A stretch of 64,000 nt of DNA from Bacteroidota bacterium (GCA_018818165.1 JAHISP010000071.1:248001-312000), one strand, 5' to 3'. Numbered from the stretch's first letter, positions 1 to 8,850 are shown. Notes: generated from the letters alone by a model not told the origin. Numbers and translations: made by a program.

Positions 1-189
1 ATTTTCAATAAATCCATCGTGCATAATATTTGCATGTTGATGTGGACATATATTATTAAGTGCATAAACTTTGTCATCAACCTTAAAAAGAGCGACATCA
101 ATTTCATTCACTTTGAAATGTTGTCCTTCGTTTTCATTTAATTTTGATACTTTACAAACTTTTTCAAAACCTTTTAATTCATCACTCAT
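1..189 (-). CDS. Rieske-type [2Fe-2S] ferredoxin, C-terminus beyond window
   Basis: The reverse strand reads from an ATG at 189 to the window edge, giving 63 residues that begin MSDELKGFEKVCKV. The motif CPHQHANIMHDG near the end is the first Rieske cluster box (C-x-H); the second box (C-x2-H) would lie outside the window. The family is the small soluble Rieske ferredoxins, like NirD or dioxygenase ferredoxin components, which carry electrons. Its ATG overlaps the stop of the upstream MBL-fold gene by one base (TAATG), so the two are probably translationally coupled. Confidence 0.8.
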   Translation of the reverse strand, partial: MSDELKGFEKVCKVSKLNENEGQHFKVNEIDVALFKVDDKVYALNNICPHQHANIMHDGFIEN

Positions 190-1034
190 TAAATAGTCTC
201 AAATGTTTTATCAAAAACATAACCGCGTTCACTTTGTTTTATTGTCCCAGCAGCGATTAATGGATCATGCTCAAAAAATAAATGCCAATTTTCTTCAACT
301 GCTTGTGGAAGAATTTCTTTTTTTTCATTTAAAGTAACAATTGGCTGCAAGTCATAACCCATTATAAATGGCAACGAAATATGGCTTGCAAGTGGAATTA
401 AATCACCACAATAAAATAGCGTTTTGGAAGTATCGGATATTTTCACTAATTGTTGTGAAGGTGTGTGACCGTTAACCACAATAAGGTTTATATTTTCATT
501 AAACTGAAAATTACCGTTATATTGTTTTAGAATTCCAGCTTCTAATAGAGTAACAAATCTTTCATTAAAATAACTTGCTCTATCACGTTCGCTTGGATTT
601 AGCGCCCACTCAAATTGTTTTTGCTGAACATGATAATTGGCATTTGGAAATGCAGGAATTGGTTTTCCATTTTCAAAAACAACAGCACCTCCAACGTGAT
701 CAAAATGGAGATGTGTTAAAATAACATCTGTAATTTCATCTGGCATAATTCCAATTTGCGCAAGTGCTGGAAACATATCGTGCACAGAATAATCTATTGC
801 ATATATTTTTTCAAATTTCTCATTCCAATTTTTACCCGAACCAGTATCAATTAGAATTTTCTTATCCTCACTAACTAACAATAAATGGCGTGTTTTTAAA
901 TGAATTCTATTTTTTTCGTCTGCTGGACTGCTCCTTTCCCACAAAGGTTTTGGAATAACTCCATACATTGCTCCACCATCTAAAAGCAAATCGCCACTTT
1001 CAATTGTGTGAATTTTATATTTCCCTATTTGCAT
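189..1034 (-). CDS. MBL-fold metallo-hydrolase
   Basis: This 281-residue protein has the metallo-beta-lactamase signature THLHFDHVGG (H108, H110, D112, H113), a later NGHTPSQ histidine, a CGDLIP aspartate and a C-terminal HDPLIAAG histidine, so the full two-metal site is present. Overall layout resembles the N-acyl-homoserine-lactonase-like branch of the family; the substrate cannot be told from sequence. There is no signal peptide, so it is probably cytoplasmic. AGGA precedes the ATG. It is coupled to the downstream Rieske ferredoxin gene by a one-base overlap, which suggests a small redox or hydrolase operon. Confidence 0.85.
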   Translation of the reverse strand: MQIGKYKIHTIESGDLLLDGGAMYGVIPKPLWERSSPADEKNRIHLKTRHLLLVSEDKKILIDTGSGKNWNEKFEKIYAIDYSVHDMFPALAQIGIMPDEITDVILTHLHFDHVGGAVVFENGKPIPAFPNANYHVQQKQFEWALNPSERDRASYFNERFVTLLEAGILKQYNGNFQFNENINLIVVNGHTPSQQLVKISDTSKTLFYCGDLIPLASHISLPFIMGYDLQPIVTLNEKKEILPQAVEENWHLFFEHDPLIAAGTIKQSERGYVFDKTFETI

Positions 1035-1091
1035 ATTATTCCTAATCTTAAAACGGGTTTACTTATAAATATTATTTCTATTTGTTTATTA

Positions 1092-1118
1092 AACACAGAT
1101 TACTAATCTGTGCTACAA
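1092..1118. repeat. Interspersed palindromic repeat, copy 1
   Basis: The segment contains the perfect palindrome CACAGATTACTAATCTGTG (1094-1112) followed by CTACAA. The same element, with one base changed at the centre, recurs at 28057-28083 in another intergenic space. The perfect 9-base arms and shared flank indicate a dispersed repeat rather than two independent terminators. Confidence 0.65.
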
Positions 1119-1140
1119 GATAATAAAATTTACAAATTAA

Positions 1141-1178
1141 ATAAAAAACCCAATTATGCAAATAAACATAATTGGGTT
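1141..1178 (-). terminator. Terminator of the ferredoxin gene
   Basis: Perfect 12-base arms AACCCAATTATG (1147-1158) and CATAATTGGGTT (1167-1178) enclose an 8-base loop. Read on the minus strand the stem is followed by a T-rich run (1146-1141), as in an intrinsic terminator 28 bases after the ferredoxin stop. Confidence 0.8.
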
Positions 1179-1205
1179 GAATTTATTAAAATCTAAAATA
1201 TAGAT

Positions 1206-1487
<282 letters not shown>

Positions 1488-1497
1488 CTAAGTTTTG

Positions 1498-1863
1498 TTA
1501 AGTGTTTAGTTCAATAAAAAGTATTTTTGTTACCTTAAAACTATGATTTTTTTTTGAATAAAAAATAGTTATTTGATTTATAATATAATTTATATCTTGT
1601 CTAAATTGCAATAGTTTAATATTTCCAAAATTATCTGGGTATTTTTCTAGTTTCTCTAAACATTTTGTGTATTGGCTTAATGTACCATAATAGTTCTCGG
1701 TAGTAAGATGATAGCTACCAACTGATGCTTGTATTAAGCCTTTATAAAAATTTTTATAATTTCCAACTGCTTCCATCCACATTTCTTCAAAATAATCATG
1801 TGCTTCAAAGTAAGAGCCATCATTAAACAATTCTATGCCTTCTTTTAAATTCACAATTACCAA
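1498..1863 (-). CDS. DUF309 family protein
   Basis: A 121-residue protein with the DUF309 core: GIELFNDGSYFEAHDYFEEMW near residues 9-30, then an alpha-helical GLIQASVGSYHL segment. The EAHD...E...W motif is the family's conserved part; its function is unknown (small helical proteins of many bacteria). The start overlaps the end of the upstream TPM gene by a few bases, so it is probably co-transcribed with the TPM and LemA genes. The last 20 residues are unlike the family core. Confidence 0.75.
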   Translation of the reverse strand: MVIVNLKEGIELFNDGSYFEAHDYFEEMWMEAVGNYKNFYKGLIQASVGSYHLTTENYYGTLSQYTKCLEKLEKYPDNFGNIKLLQFRQDINYIINQITIFYSKKNHSFKVTKILFIELNT

Positions 1864-2633
1864 CCGCCACTTGAGCCACCACCACCAAAGCTACCACCAC
1901 CGCCACTGAAACCACCACCAGAAAAACCGCCGCCGCCAAATCCACTTCCACCACTTCGACCACTTCCGCCAAGAGCATTTAACAAAAGCAATGCTCCCAA
2001 ACCACCTTTGTTTCTTCCAAAAACAAGAAAAATAATAATGAAAACTATAAGTCCCCAAGGGAAACTAAATTCATCATCCTTATTCTTCTTTTTTCTATCG
2101 TTTACATATTCGCCTTTACTTGCAGCAATTATGGCAGATAATCCAGCAATAACACCTGAATTATAATCGTTTTGCTTAAAATATGGAGCAACTTCATTTC
2201 TAATAATAGAACTTGCTAATGCATCTGGAATTGCGCCTTCTAGTCCGTAGCCAACTTCTATTCGCATTTTTCTATCATTTTTCACAACTAAAAATAGAAT
2301 TCCATTGCTATGTTCTTTTGTTCCAATTTTATTTTTCATTGCAATTTCATTAGCAAACATTTCCAATGGATATCCATCAAGGGTTGGAATAATGAGCAAA
2401 ACTATTTGATTTGATGTTGCATCATCAAATTTTTCGAGTTCACTATTTATTTGATTTAAGTCAGAAGCTGAGATTGTATTTGTATAATCATTAGCATAAC
2501 GAGTTAATTGTGGAACAGTTGGCTGCCCAAAAAGAAGTGAGGCAAATGAAAATATTAGCATAAATGCTATCCTTCTATAAAAGATAGCATTTAATAAATT
2601 ATCATTTTTATATTTAATAATTAACTTATTCAC
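1857..2633 (-). CDS. TPM-domain (YgcG-like) membrane protein
   Basis: 258 residues. An N-terminal hydrophobic segment (FMLIFSFASLLFG) is followed by a TPM domain at about 40-175 (PQLTRYANDYTNTISASDLNQI... RIEVGYGLEGAIPD...), a second membrane segment (WGLIVFIIIFLVFG) and a glycine/serine-rich tail ending in GGW. TPM proteins typically pair with LemA, as here, and are membrane-linked. The first codon is GTG, 3 bases after the LemA stop; an ATG about 24 codons later (MLIFSF) is an alternative. A short inverted repeat ATGCTATC/GATAGCAT (2564-2590) sits within this 5' part and could make the later start the true one. Confidence 0.85.
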   Translation of the reverse strand: MNKLIIKYKNDNLLNAIFYRRIAFMLIFSFASLLFGQPTVPQLTRYANDYTNTISASDLNQINSELEKFDDATSNQIVLLIIPTLDGYPLEMFANEIAMKNKIGTKEHSNGILFLVVKNDRKMRIEVGYGLEGAIPDALASSIIRNEVAPYFKQNDYNSGVIAGLSAIIAASKGEYVNDRKKKNKDDEFSFPWGLIVFIIIFLVFGRNKGGLGALLLLNALGGSGRSGGSGFGGGGFSGGGFSGGGGSFGGGGSSGGW

Positions 2634-2636
2634 GAC

Positions 2637-3242
2637 TTAAAATTCGACTTTTGGAGCTACGTCAGAACCAGCGACTGCTTCAAAATATGCTTTTTGTGAA
2701 AATCCAGCAATGCCTGCAATAAAATTAGCTGGAAATTTTCTAATTGTTGTATTGAATCCTTGAACAGATATATTAAAGTTTCTTCTCTCAACAGAAATTC
2801 TATTTTCAGTTCCTTCCAATTGTGCCTGCAGTTGCAAGAAATTTTCATTGGCTTTTAATTCGGGATATTTTTCAACCGTTACTAACAAGCGTGAAAGTGC
2901 AGAACCAAGATTATCTTGAGCTGCTTGAAATTGTTGAAAAGCTTGAGGATTATTAAGCATGTCAGCATTAACGTTTATTTGATTTACTTTTGAGCGAGCT
3001 TCTGTTACAGCAGTAAATGTTTCCTTTTCAAAGGCAGCCACACCTTTAACAGTACTAACTAAGTTAGGAATTAAATCTGCACGTCGTTGATATTGATTTT
3101 CAACTTGGCTCCATGATTGAGTTACTTGTTCTTCCATAGTAACAAGATTGTTATAATGCCCAATAAACCATGATATTATTATAAACGCAAGAATTACTAT
3201 TCCTGCAAGTACACCCAAACCAATTTTTACACCTTTAGTCAT
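2637..3242 (-). CDS. LemA family protein
   Basis: 201 residues: an N-terminal membrane anchor (IGLGVLAGIVILAFIIISWFIGHYN), then the family signature WSQVENQYQRRADLIPNLVSTVKG and helical coiled regions, ending VAPKVEF. LemA proteins are membrane-anchored helical bundles, almost always next to TPM proteins, and their molecular role is poorly known. The ATG is preceded by AGGAGA. It is first in a likely LemA-TPM-DUF309 transcription unit. Confidence 0.93.
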   Translation of the reverse strand: MTKGVKIGLGVLAGIVILAFIIISWFIGHYNNLVTMEEQVTQSWSQVENQYQRRADLIPNLVSTVKGVAAFEKETFTAVTEARSKVNQINVNADMLNNPQAFQQFQAAQDNLGSALSRLLVTVEKYPELKANENFLQLQAQLEGTENRISVERRNFNISVQGFNTTIRKFPANFIAGIAGFSQKAYFEAVAGSDVAPKVEF

Positions 3243-3305
3243 TTTTTGTTCTCCTAAGTTTTACTATTATTTAATATAAAAATAGGGAATATTTAGATAA
3301 TTATT

Positions 3306-4139
3306 CTATGGTTTTTCACCCAAATACTTATTTGCTAAATATTCGTATGCATTATTTGATATTTCATTATTATTTTTTATTGCAAATTTTTCTGCGTTTT
3401 GAAAATTGCCTCTATAAAATCTTGTCCAAAGTAAACTTCCGACCAAAATTCCTTCCAAAGCACGATCAGTCATAAATGCATTAATCGTTACATATCCCCA
3501 GAGGATATTCCAGCCAAGCGAAAAAACTCCAGATACATAATTGCCAGTATAAAATTGACCCGAACCTGGTAAAACGAACGATATAAATTTTGCAAATCCA
3601 ACTGAATATTTTTTATTGCAAACACCATCCGCAAGTATTTTTAACGGATGAAATTTATCGATTTTTTCAAATTCGTTTGATGCTTGTTCCCAATCGTCAT
3701 TCATCAAATATGCCCAGCCCTTCCAATAGCTAATAGTTGAGAAATCTAAATAGTTTGTATTTGTAATATCCAATTTATTTAGAAGCACTAAAGCTTCTGG
3801 AATTGTTCGTCGTAAAATATTAGTTCTTATTATTTGTAATTCAATTTTCCTGGATTCTTCTGAAGACTTTGCAATTAGCTTGGCTAAATTAAAATATTTT
3901 ATTGCATCGTCATATTTTCCACCAGCTTTATAACACAAAGCAATTTGCATATTTATTTCATAATAATTTTCACTTGCTTCTGAAAAGAACTGTAATCTTT
4001 TATATTCCGTAATTGCATCAAAATAGTTTTCCGAATTGAAAAGAGAATCAGCAAATACTTTTTGCCTTTCCAGATTTTGAGCTTGGTTAATGCATGAAGC
4101 ACCAAATAGAATTATTAATATGTACAAAATTTTGTTCAT
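3306..4139 (-). CDS. TPR protein with DUF5683-like membrane tail (paralogue 2)
   Basis: 277 residues. The N-terminus is an export signal with a possible lipobox (FGASC, C16). TPR-like helices follow (SENYFDAITEYKRL, GGKYDDAIKYFNLAKL). The C-terminal third carries PGSGQFYTGNYVSGVFSLGWNILWG, the 'PGxGQxY' membrane motif of DUF5683-type proteins. It begins one base after the stop of the next gene, its paralogue, and both follow a YidD-like gene. Function unknown; envelope assembly is a guess from the neighbours. Confidence 0.7.
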   Translation of the reverse strand: MNKILYILIILFGASCINQAQNLERQKVFADSLFNSENYFDAITEYKRLQFFSEASENYYEINMQIALCYKAGGKYDDAIKYFNLAKLIAKSSEESRKIELQIIRTNILRRTIPEALVLLNKLDITNTNYLDFSTISYWKGWAYLMNDDWEQASNEFEKIDKFHPLKILADGVCNKKYSVGFAKFISFVLPGSGQFYTGNYVSGVFSLGWNILWGYVTINAFMTDRALEGILVGSLLWTRFYRGNFQNAEKFAIKNNNEISNNAYEYLANKYLGEKP

Positions 4140-5021
4140 CTATTCACACAAGAATTTGGGAGTTGGCAAAAATTGGTTTCTTTCATTTATAAATACTTTA
4201 ATTTCATTATCAAAATTAAATTTAATTCCTGCATTATAATTTTGCACTGCTGCAACTGAACCATAAATATTTCCAGAATAGAAAAAAGCTGCAAAGGCTG
4301 TATAAAGCCAAGCACTTGATTGCTGCTGCTTTTCAAATTTGTTTACAGCCAAATATGTGAATAATCCAGTTAAAATAAATGAGGTAATTCCATCACCAAT
4401 TTCGTTTGCATAAATTTTACCAAGACCTGGAATAATAGACATAATTGCTGCTTTTGTTGGACTTTTATATGGCGGATTTTGTTTCCAATTGTAGAACTCT
4501 GCAATTTTACTTTTATCATCTTCTTCATAAAGATATAAGAAACTAGATTTTGGTGGCAACTGCGCGTTAGATAAAAGCATAGAAGAATTCATCAATCTTA
4601 ATAAGTGAAAATAATTGTTAGAGGAAATCAACTTGGATTTTTCAACTTCTTTTTGTAAACGCGAATAGTTCTCAGATTTAAACAACATTCTTAATTTTTC
4701 ATATTCACCTTGAGTATTTAATGCAGATTTTTCCTCGAGCTTCTGAAACTCAGTATAGGCTTGGTTAAACTGCTGCATTCTTGCATACGATTCCGCAATT
4801 TTAAATTGCAATGTATCATTCCAACTATTTTTTAGAACGGCACTAAATTCATCAACCGCGCGTAAATAGTCGTGCTCACAGAAAAGATAATTTCCAAAAG
4901 CTAATCTATTTTTATCCGAGAAAATATTGCTTTTTTCTGTTTGAGCTAAAAGTTGACTAATTGCAACAATAGAAAACAAAATACTAAGGATTAATAAATT
5001 TACTTTTAGGTATCTTTTCAT
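4140..5021 (-). CDS. TPR protein with DUF5683-like membrane tail (paralogue 1)
   Basis: 293 residues: signal peptide (LLILSILFSIVAISQLLAQ), TPR-like helices at about 35-120 (HDYLRAVDEFSAVLKNS, MQQFNQAYTEFQKLEE), and a C-terminal membrane part containing MSIIPGLGKIYANEIGDG, the counterpart of the PGSGQFY motif in the adjacent gene. The two proteins share the same architecture but differ in sequence, so they are probably an old tandem duplication. Located between the YidD-like gene and its paralogue, same strand. Confidence 0.7.
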   Translation of the reverse strand: MKRYLKVNLLILSILFSIVAISQLLAQTEKSNIFSDKNRLAFGNYLFCEHDYLRAVDEFSAVLKNSWNDTLQFKIAESYARMQQFNQAYTEFQKLEEKSALNTQGEYEKLRMLFKSENYSRLQKEVEKSKLISSNNYFHLLRLMNSSMLLSNAQLPPKSSFLYLYEEDDKSKIAEFYNWKQNPPYKSPTKAAIMSIIPGLGKIYANEIGDGITSFILTGLFTYLAVNKFEKQQQSSAWLYTAFAAFFYSGNIYGSVAAVQNYNAGIKFNFDNEIKVFINERNQFLPTPKFLCE

Positions 5022-5098
5022 TTTTTGTAATTAAATTGTTTATTTCAAACTCTCTGGTTTTGAAAACCGCTAATGTTTTTAAAAATACTTTACAATAT

Positions 5099-5533
5099 TT
5101 ATTTCACAGTTTTTTCTCTGGAATGGAAAATAATTGTGCTGTCGGTTAATAAATAATTTTGTATCGGGTCAAATAATTTTCCAGAAATATGTTTGGGATA
5201 ATGTGACCTCGATTTGAAAATATTGGAATCGCGAGTAAATCTATCCGCAAACATTAGAGTTCCTTTAATAATATTTGTTTCATTAACTGATTGGACAAAA
5301 AAGGAAGAACAAGTAGGATAGAAAGGACAATTATCACCATCTAAATCGGAAATTAAAAATGAGTAGCTCTGTTGCATAAATGACATAATTGAAAAGCCTT
5401 GTGAGTTTTCTATTAAATAAATCTTGTCAACTGGAACTCGAAAATCCATGTTTTTCTTTTCCCACCTTACCCAATCAGTTTGGGCGTGTAAATAAATTGC
5501 CAAAAATAAAATAACTAATATTATTTTTTTCAT
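5099..5533 (-). CDS. YidD-like protein with signal sequence
   Basis: 144 residues. A hydrophobic N-terminus (IILVILFLAIYLHAQ) precedes the YidD-type core CPFYPTCSSFFVQSV...GTLMFADRFTRDSN. YidD assists YidC-dependent inner-membrane protein insertion; the CxxYPTCS box is its hallmark. This form is longer than the usual 70-90 residues, has a cleavable-looking signal and lacks the usual R-C-P cysteine after the box, so its role may differ. ATG at 5533 overlaps the upstream stop (TGATG). An in-frame TTG one codon earlier is less likely. Confidence 0.75.
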   Translation of the reverse strand: MKKIILVILFLAIYLHAQTDWVRWEKKNMDFRVPVDKIYLIENSQGFSIMSFMQQSYSFLISDLDGDNCPFYPTCSSFFVQSVNETNIIKGTLMFADRFTRDSNIFKSRSHYPKHISGKLFDPIQNYLLTDSTIIFHSREKTVK

Positions 5534-5808
5534 CAATCACCCATCGGTAAGCCAAGCGCAAGCATTTGTTTTTTTAGGTCAAATATTCCATACAAAGCTG
5601 TTTTGCAAAGCTCTATATTTCCATTAACAATTATATCTCCCGATTTTGAATCAACGTGAATATCTTCAATAATATCCACATCTCTAAGTCCTGCAAACAG
5701 TTCTCGCTTTGCCAATCTTTCAAGTGAAATTATCCCTTCCATTCCATTGGAATATTTCACGAATATTTTTTTTCCAGGAAGTGATTTTACTTCTATAATT
5801 TTTCTCAT
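5533..5808 (-). CDS. DUF2442 domain protein
   Basis: The 91-residue form starting MRKIIEVKSLPG matches small DUF2442 proteins, with the typical VKSLPGKKIFVKYSNGMEG beginning and the middle FAGLRD. DUF2442 proteins often belong to toxin-antitoxin-like or regulatory pairs but no partner toxin is visible here. The frame stays open to 5886, but that extension would include the palindromic repeat at 5836-5866, so the ATG at 5808 (or 5817) is chosen. Its stop overlaps the start of the YidD-like gene by one base. Confidence 0.7.
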   Translation of the reverse strand: MRKIIEVKSLPGKKIFVKYSNGMEGIISLERLAKRELFAGLRDVDIIEDIHVDSKSGDIIVNGNIELCKTALYGIFDLKKQMLALGLPMGD

Positions 5809-5835
5809 TTTCCACATTAAAATTTTAATTGTTGA

Positions 5836-5866
5836 AACCTTCGAAGTTTTAAAAACCTCGAAGGTT
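5836..5866. repeat. Palindromic repeat AACCTTCGA/TCGAAGGTT
   Basis: Perfect 9-base arms (5836-5844, 5858-5866) enclose a 13-base spacer, between the acyl-CoA dehydrogenase and the DUF2442 gene. It may end the dehydrogenase transcript or be an interspersed palindrome; a partly similar GGTTTTGAAAACC palindrome lies at about 5055-5067 upstream of the second DUF5683 gene. Confidence 0.5.
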
Positions 5867-5913
5867 AAAATATCTTTTGAACACAATATTAAATCAATAA
5901 AATTATTATGGCA

Positions 5914-7056
5914 TTAATCTTTAAGTAATTGACGTCCAATTATAATTCTTTGAATCTCGGATGTACCTTCATAAATTTCTGTTACTTTAGCATCACGCAA
6001 AAATCTTTCAACTTTATATTCTCTTACGTAGCCGTATCCGCCGTGAATTTGAATTGCTTCAAGCGCATTTTTGGTTGCAGCTTCAGAAGCAAATAATTTA
6101 GCCATTGATGCTTCTTTTATGTATGGTTTTCCTTCATCCTTTAGCGCAGCTGCTTGTAGAGTTAACAATTTTGCAGCTTCTGTTCTTGTTGCCATATCAG
6201 CAATTTTAAACTGAATAGCCTGATGATTTGCAATTTCGGTACCAAATGCTTTTCGTACTTTTGCATATTTTATTGCAGCTTCAAGTGAAGCTTGAGCAAT
6301 ACCAACAGCTTGAGATGCAATTCCATAACGTCCACCATTCAAGGTATTCATTGCAAAACTAAATCCTTTTCCAACTTCCCATATTACATTTTCCTCTGGA
6401 ACTCTGCAATCGGTAAAAGTTAACGAACAAGTATCGGAACTTTTAATACCAAGCTTATCTTCATGCACACCGTGTTCAAAACCTGGAGTACCTTTTTCAA
6501 CAAGAAATGCTGTAATTCCATGATGTTTTTTTTCTTTATCAGTTTGTGCCATAACAATGTAATAATCAGCTGATTCACCATTTGTAATCCAATTTTTCAT
6601 TCCATTAATTACCCAATGGTCGCCATCCTTTACTGCATTTGTTTGCTGCTGTGTAGCGTCACTTCCAGCTTCTGGTTCAGAAAGTGCAAATGCACCAAGT
6701 TTTTCGCCACGTGCTAATGGCTTTAAGTATTTTTCCTTTATAAATTCAGAGCCCCATTTTTCAAGGCCAAAAGTAACTAGTGAATTATTTACGGACATAA
6801 TTACACCAACAGAAGCATCAACTTTTGAAATTTCCATCATTGCTAAACAGTAGCTAACAGTATCCATTCCGGCACCGTCATATTTGGGGTCAACCATCAT
6901 TCCCATTAAACCAAGTTCAGCCATTTTTTTTATAATTTCAGTTGGGAATTCTGAGTTCTTATCCCTTTCAACAGCAGATGGTGCAATTTCAGCTTCGGCA
7001 AAATCTCTTGCCATCTCTTGAATCATTGCCTGCTCTTCGGTTAAACTAAATTTCAT
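5914..7056 (-). CDS. Acyl-CoA dehydrogenase (short/branched-chain type)
   Basis: 380 residues, full length for the FAD-dependent acyl-CoA dehydrogenase family. It oxidises an acyl-CoA to the trans-2-enoyl-CoA and passes electrons to ETF. Visible signatures are ALSEPEAGSDA (FAD/substrate loop), the GMKNWITNG strand, QAIQFKIADM, and the C-terminal IYEGTSEIQRIIIGR, whose YEG glutamate is the catalytic base of the butyryl/short-chain branch. Start ATG has AGGAAAG eight bases upstream. No other beta-oxidation gene is adjacent. Confidence 0.93.
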   Translation of the reverse strand: MKFSLTEEQAMIQEMARDFAEAEIAPSAVERDKNSEFPTEIIKKMAELGLMGMMVDPKYDGAGMDTVSYCLAMMEISKVDASVGVIMSVNNSLVTFGLEKWGSEFIKEKYLKPLARGEKLGAFALSEPEAGSDATQQQTNAVKDGDHWVINGMKNWITNGESADYYIVMAQTDKEKKHHGITAFLVEKGTPGFEHGVHEDKLGIKSSDTCSLTFTDCRVPEENVIWEVGKGFSFAMNTLNGGRYGIASQAVGIAQASLEAAIKYAKVRKAFGTEIANHQAIQFKIADMATRTEAAKLLTLQAAALKDEGKPYIKEASMAKLFASEAATKNALEAIQIHGGYGYVREYKVERFLRDAKVTEIYEGTSEIQRIIIGRQLLKD

Positions 7057-7155
7057 AATTCTTTCCTATATAATTATTATACTCAGATTCAAACTAATTA
7101 TTCCAAATAGCAATATCAATATTTGAAAATAAAATGTTTTATTTTAATTATTGTT

Positions 7156-7187
7156 TTTGAAACTAATTAACATGTATATTATATTTG
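7156..7187 (+). promoter_or_regulatory. Bacteroidota-type promoter of rlmN
   Basis: TTTG at 7156-7159, 20 bases, then TATATTTG at 7180-7187 matches the Bacteroidota housekeeping consensus (TTTG, 19-21 bases, TAnnTTTG). Transcription would start about six bases later, at or next to the rlmN ATG at 7193, so the message may be leaderless. Confidence 0.6.
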
Positions 7188-7192
7188 CACTT

Positions 7193-8263
7193 ATGAATAC
7201 AAAGAAAAAAATTGAAATAAAAGGTCTCACCATTTCTGAATTGGAAAAATATTTTCTTTCAATTGGTGATAAAAAATTTAGAGCTTCTCAAGTTTTTAAC
7301 TGGCTTTATAATAATCTTGTTAGCAAGTTTGAAGATATGGGAACACTTCCTAAAGGTTTGCGTAAAAAACTGAGTCAGGATTTCACATTAGAAACCTTAA
7401 CACTTAAAACAACTCAAAGTTCTAATTTAAGTGCTACCAAAAAATTCTTATACTCAACTCAAGATGATTATGCAATAGAAACCGTTTTAATTCCAGGTGG
7501 CGAAAGAAATACTCTTTGCATTTCAACCCAAGTTGGTTGTCCGCTAGATTGCAAATTTTGTGCAACTGGATTAATGGGATTTAAACGCAACCTAACCGTT
7601 GGTGAAATTGTTGACCAATATTTTTTAACAGCCAAGGATGTTGGCAAAAATGTAATTACAAATATTGTATTTATGGGAATGGGCGAACCTCTAATTAATT
7701 TCCAAAATACAATGGCTGCATTGGATATTTTTACAAATCAGCATAATAACAGAATTAGTAGAAATAGAATTACTGTCTCAACTTCTGGAATTCCAGAAAA
7801 TATTAGAGTTTTGGCAGATTCACCATATAGAATTAAACTTGCTTTATCACTTCACTCAACTTTTGATGATATACGAAGTAGAATAATGCCTATCAACAAA
7901 CGATTTCCGCTTGCTGATGTATTGGATGCTATTCGATATTATTCCAGAATTACCGATACGAGAATTACATTTGAATACGTTATGCTAAAAGGAATAAATG
8001 ATAGGGAAGAAGATATTAGAGCGTTAACAAAATTATGCCGCAGCCTTCCATCAAAATTAAATGTAATTCCATTTAACAGCATTGCTCATATGAGTCCAGA
8101 AGGCATTTCAAAAGAATTAGTTCCAACCTCCTTATATGATATTGACAAATTTGTTACAAAACTTAGAGATAACAATATAACCGTTATGGTTCGTGATACA
8201 CAAGGTGATGATATTGCCGCAGCTTGTGGACAGTTGGCAACTCAAAATATTAAATTAACTTAA
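7193..8263 (+). CDS. rlmN: 23S rRNA (adenine-2503-C2)-methyltransferase
   Basis: 356 residues from the ATG at 7193 (MNTKKKIEI). RlmN is a radical-SAM enzyme that methylates C2 of A2503 in 23S rRNA and A37 of some tRNAs. Visible: the N-terminal helical part (FRASQVFNWLYN), the radical-SAM motif CPLDCKFC, GMGEPL, the SAM-contacting LALSLHS region, and the C-terminal catalytic cysteine in AACGQLA. An upstream TTG at 7151 is open but would lie inside the promoter, so it was rejected. Confidence 0.95.
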   Translation: MNTKKKIEIKGLTISELEKYFLSIGDKKFRASQVFNWLYNNLVSKFEDMGTLPKGLRKKLSQDFTLETLTLKTTQSSNLSATKKFLYSTQDDYAIETVLIPGGERNTLCISTQVGCPLDCKFCATGLMGFKRNLTVGEIVDQYFLTAKDVGKNVITNIVFMGMGEPLINFQNTMAALDIFTNQHNNRISRNRITVSTSGIPENIRVLADSPYRIKLALSLHSTFDDIRSRIMPINKRFPLADVLDAIRYYSRITDTRITFEYVMLKGINDREEDIRALTKLCRSLPSKLNVIPFNSIAHMSPEGISKELVPTSLYDIDKFVTKLRDNNITVMVRDTQGDDIAAACGQLATQNIKLT

Positions 8264-8273
8264 TTTGGCATTT

Positions 8274-8303
8274 AAGTGGATGTAAATTTTCGTCCACTTT
8301 TTT
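8274..8303 (+). terminator. Terminator after rlmN
   Basis: Arms AAGTGGA (8274-8280) and TCCACTT (8293-8299) are followed by a T-run. It lies between the rlmN stop and the next start, so it may attenuate read-through into the SpoU methyltransferase gene. Confidence 0.65.
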
Positions 8304-8310
8304 ATAATAA

Positions 8311-8850
8311 ATGAAAAAACTTACACACCAAGAAATCTCTTCAAACAGAAGCACACTCGAAACAATTGATTCGGTTGATAAACTCCCTGTTTATGTTATT
8401 TTAAATAGCATTCGTAGCAGTTATAATGTTGGCTCTATTTTTAGAACTTCTGATGGAGCAATGATTAATAAACTTTTTCTTTGTGGATATACTCCTCATC
8501 CGCCGAATAAGGATATTCTAAAAACAGCATTGGGCTCAACCGAAAGTGTTGAATGGGAATATGCCGAAAATCCGAAAGATGTGATTTTGAAGCTAAAATC
8601 TGAAGGAATTAAAATAGCCGCATTAGAACAAACACAAGATAGTAGAGTTCATTATTCAATTGAAAGCAGCGAGTTACCTATTGCTCTAATTGTTGGAAAT
8701 GAAATTACAGGCGTTTCGCAAGACTTAATTGATCTTTGCGATTTTACAATAGAAATTCCTCAATACGGAATTAAACAATCACTAAATGTTGCAGTAGCTT
8801 ATGGAATTTCAATTTTTGAACTACGCAAAATATACGATACAAGAAAATAG
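8311..8850 (+). CDS. TrmH/SpoU family RNA 2'-O-methyltransferase
   Basis: 179 residues with the three SPOUT motifs: NSIRSSYNVGSIFRTSDG (motif 1), IVGNEITGVSQ (motif 2) and IPQYGIKQSLNVAVAYGI (motif 3), which form the knotted SAM site. Transfers methyl to a ribose 2'-OH in tRNA or rRNA; the target is not predictable here. Lies 48 bases after rlmN on the same strand, a second RNA methyltransferase. The short N-terminus lacks an L30-like substrate domain. Confidence 0.9.
   Translation: MKKLTHQEISSNRSTLETIDSVDKLPVYVILNSIRSSYNVGSIFRTSDGAMINKLFLCGYTPHPPNKDILKTALGSTESVEWEYAENPKDVILKLKSEGIKIAALEQTQDSRVHYSIESSELPIALIVGNEITGVSQDLIDLCDFTIEIPQYGIKQSLNVAVAYGISIFELRKIYDTRK

Noticed and set aside
5809-5886. 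Longer start for the DUF2442 protein
   Set aside because: The extension would translate an intergenic palindrome and has no family similarity.
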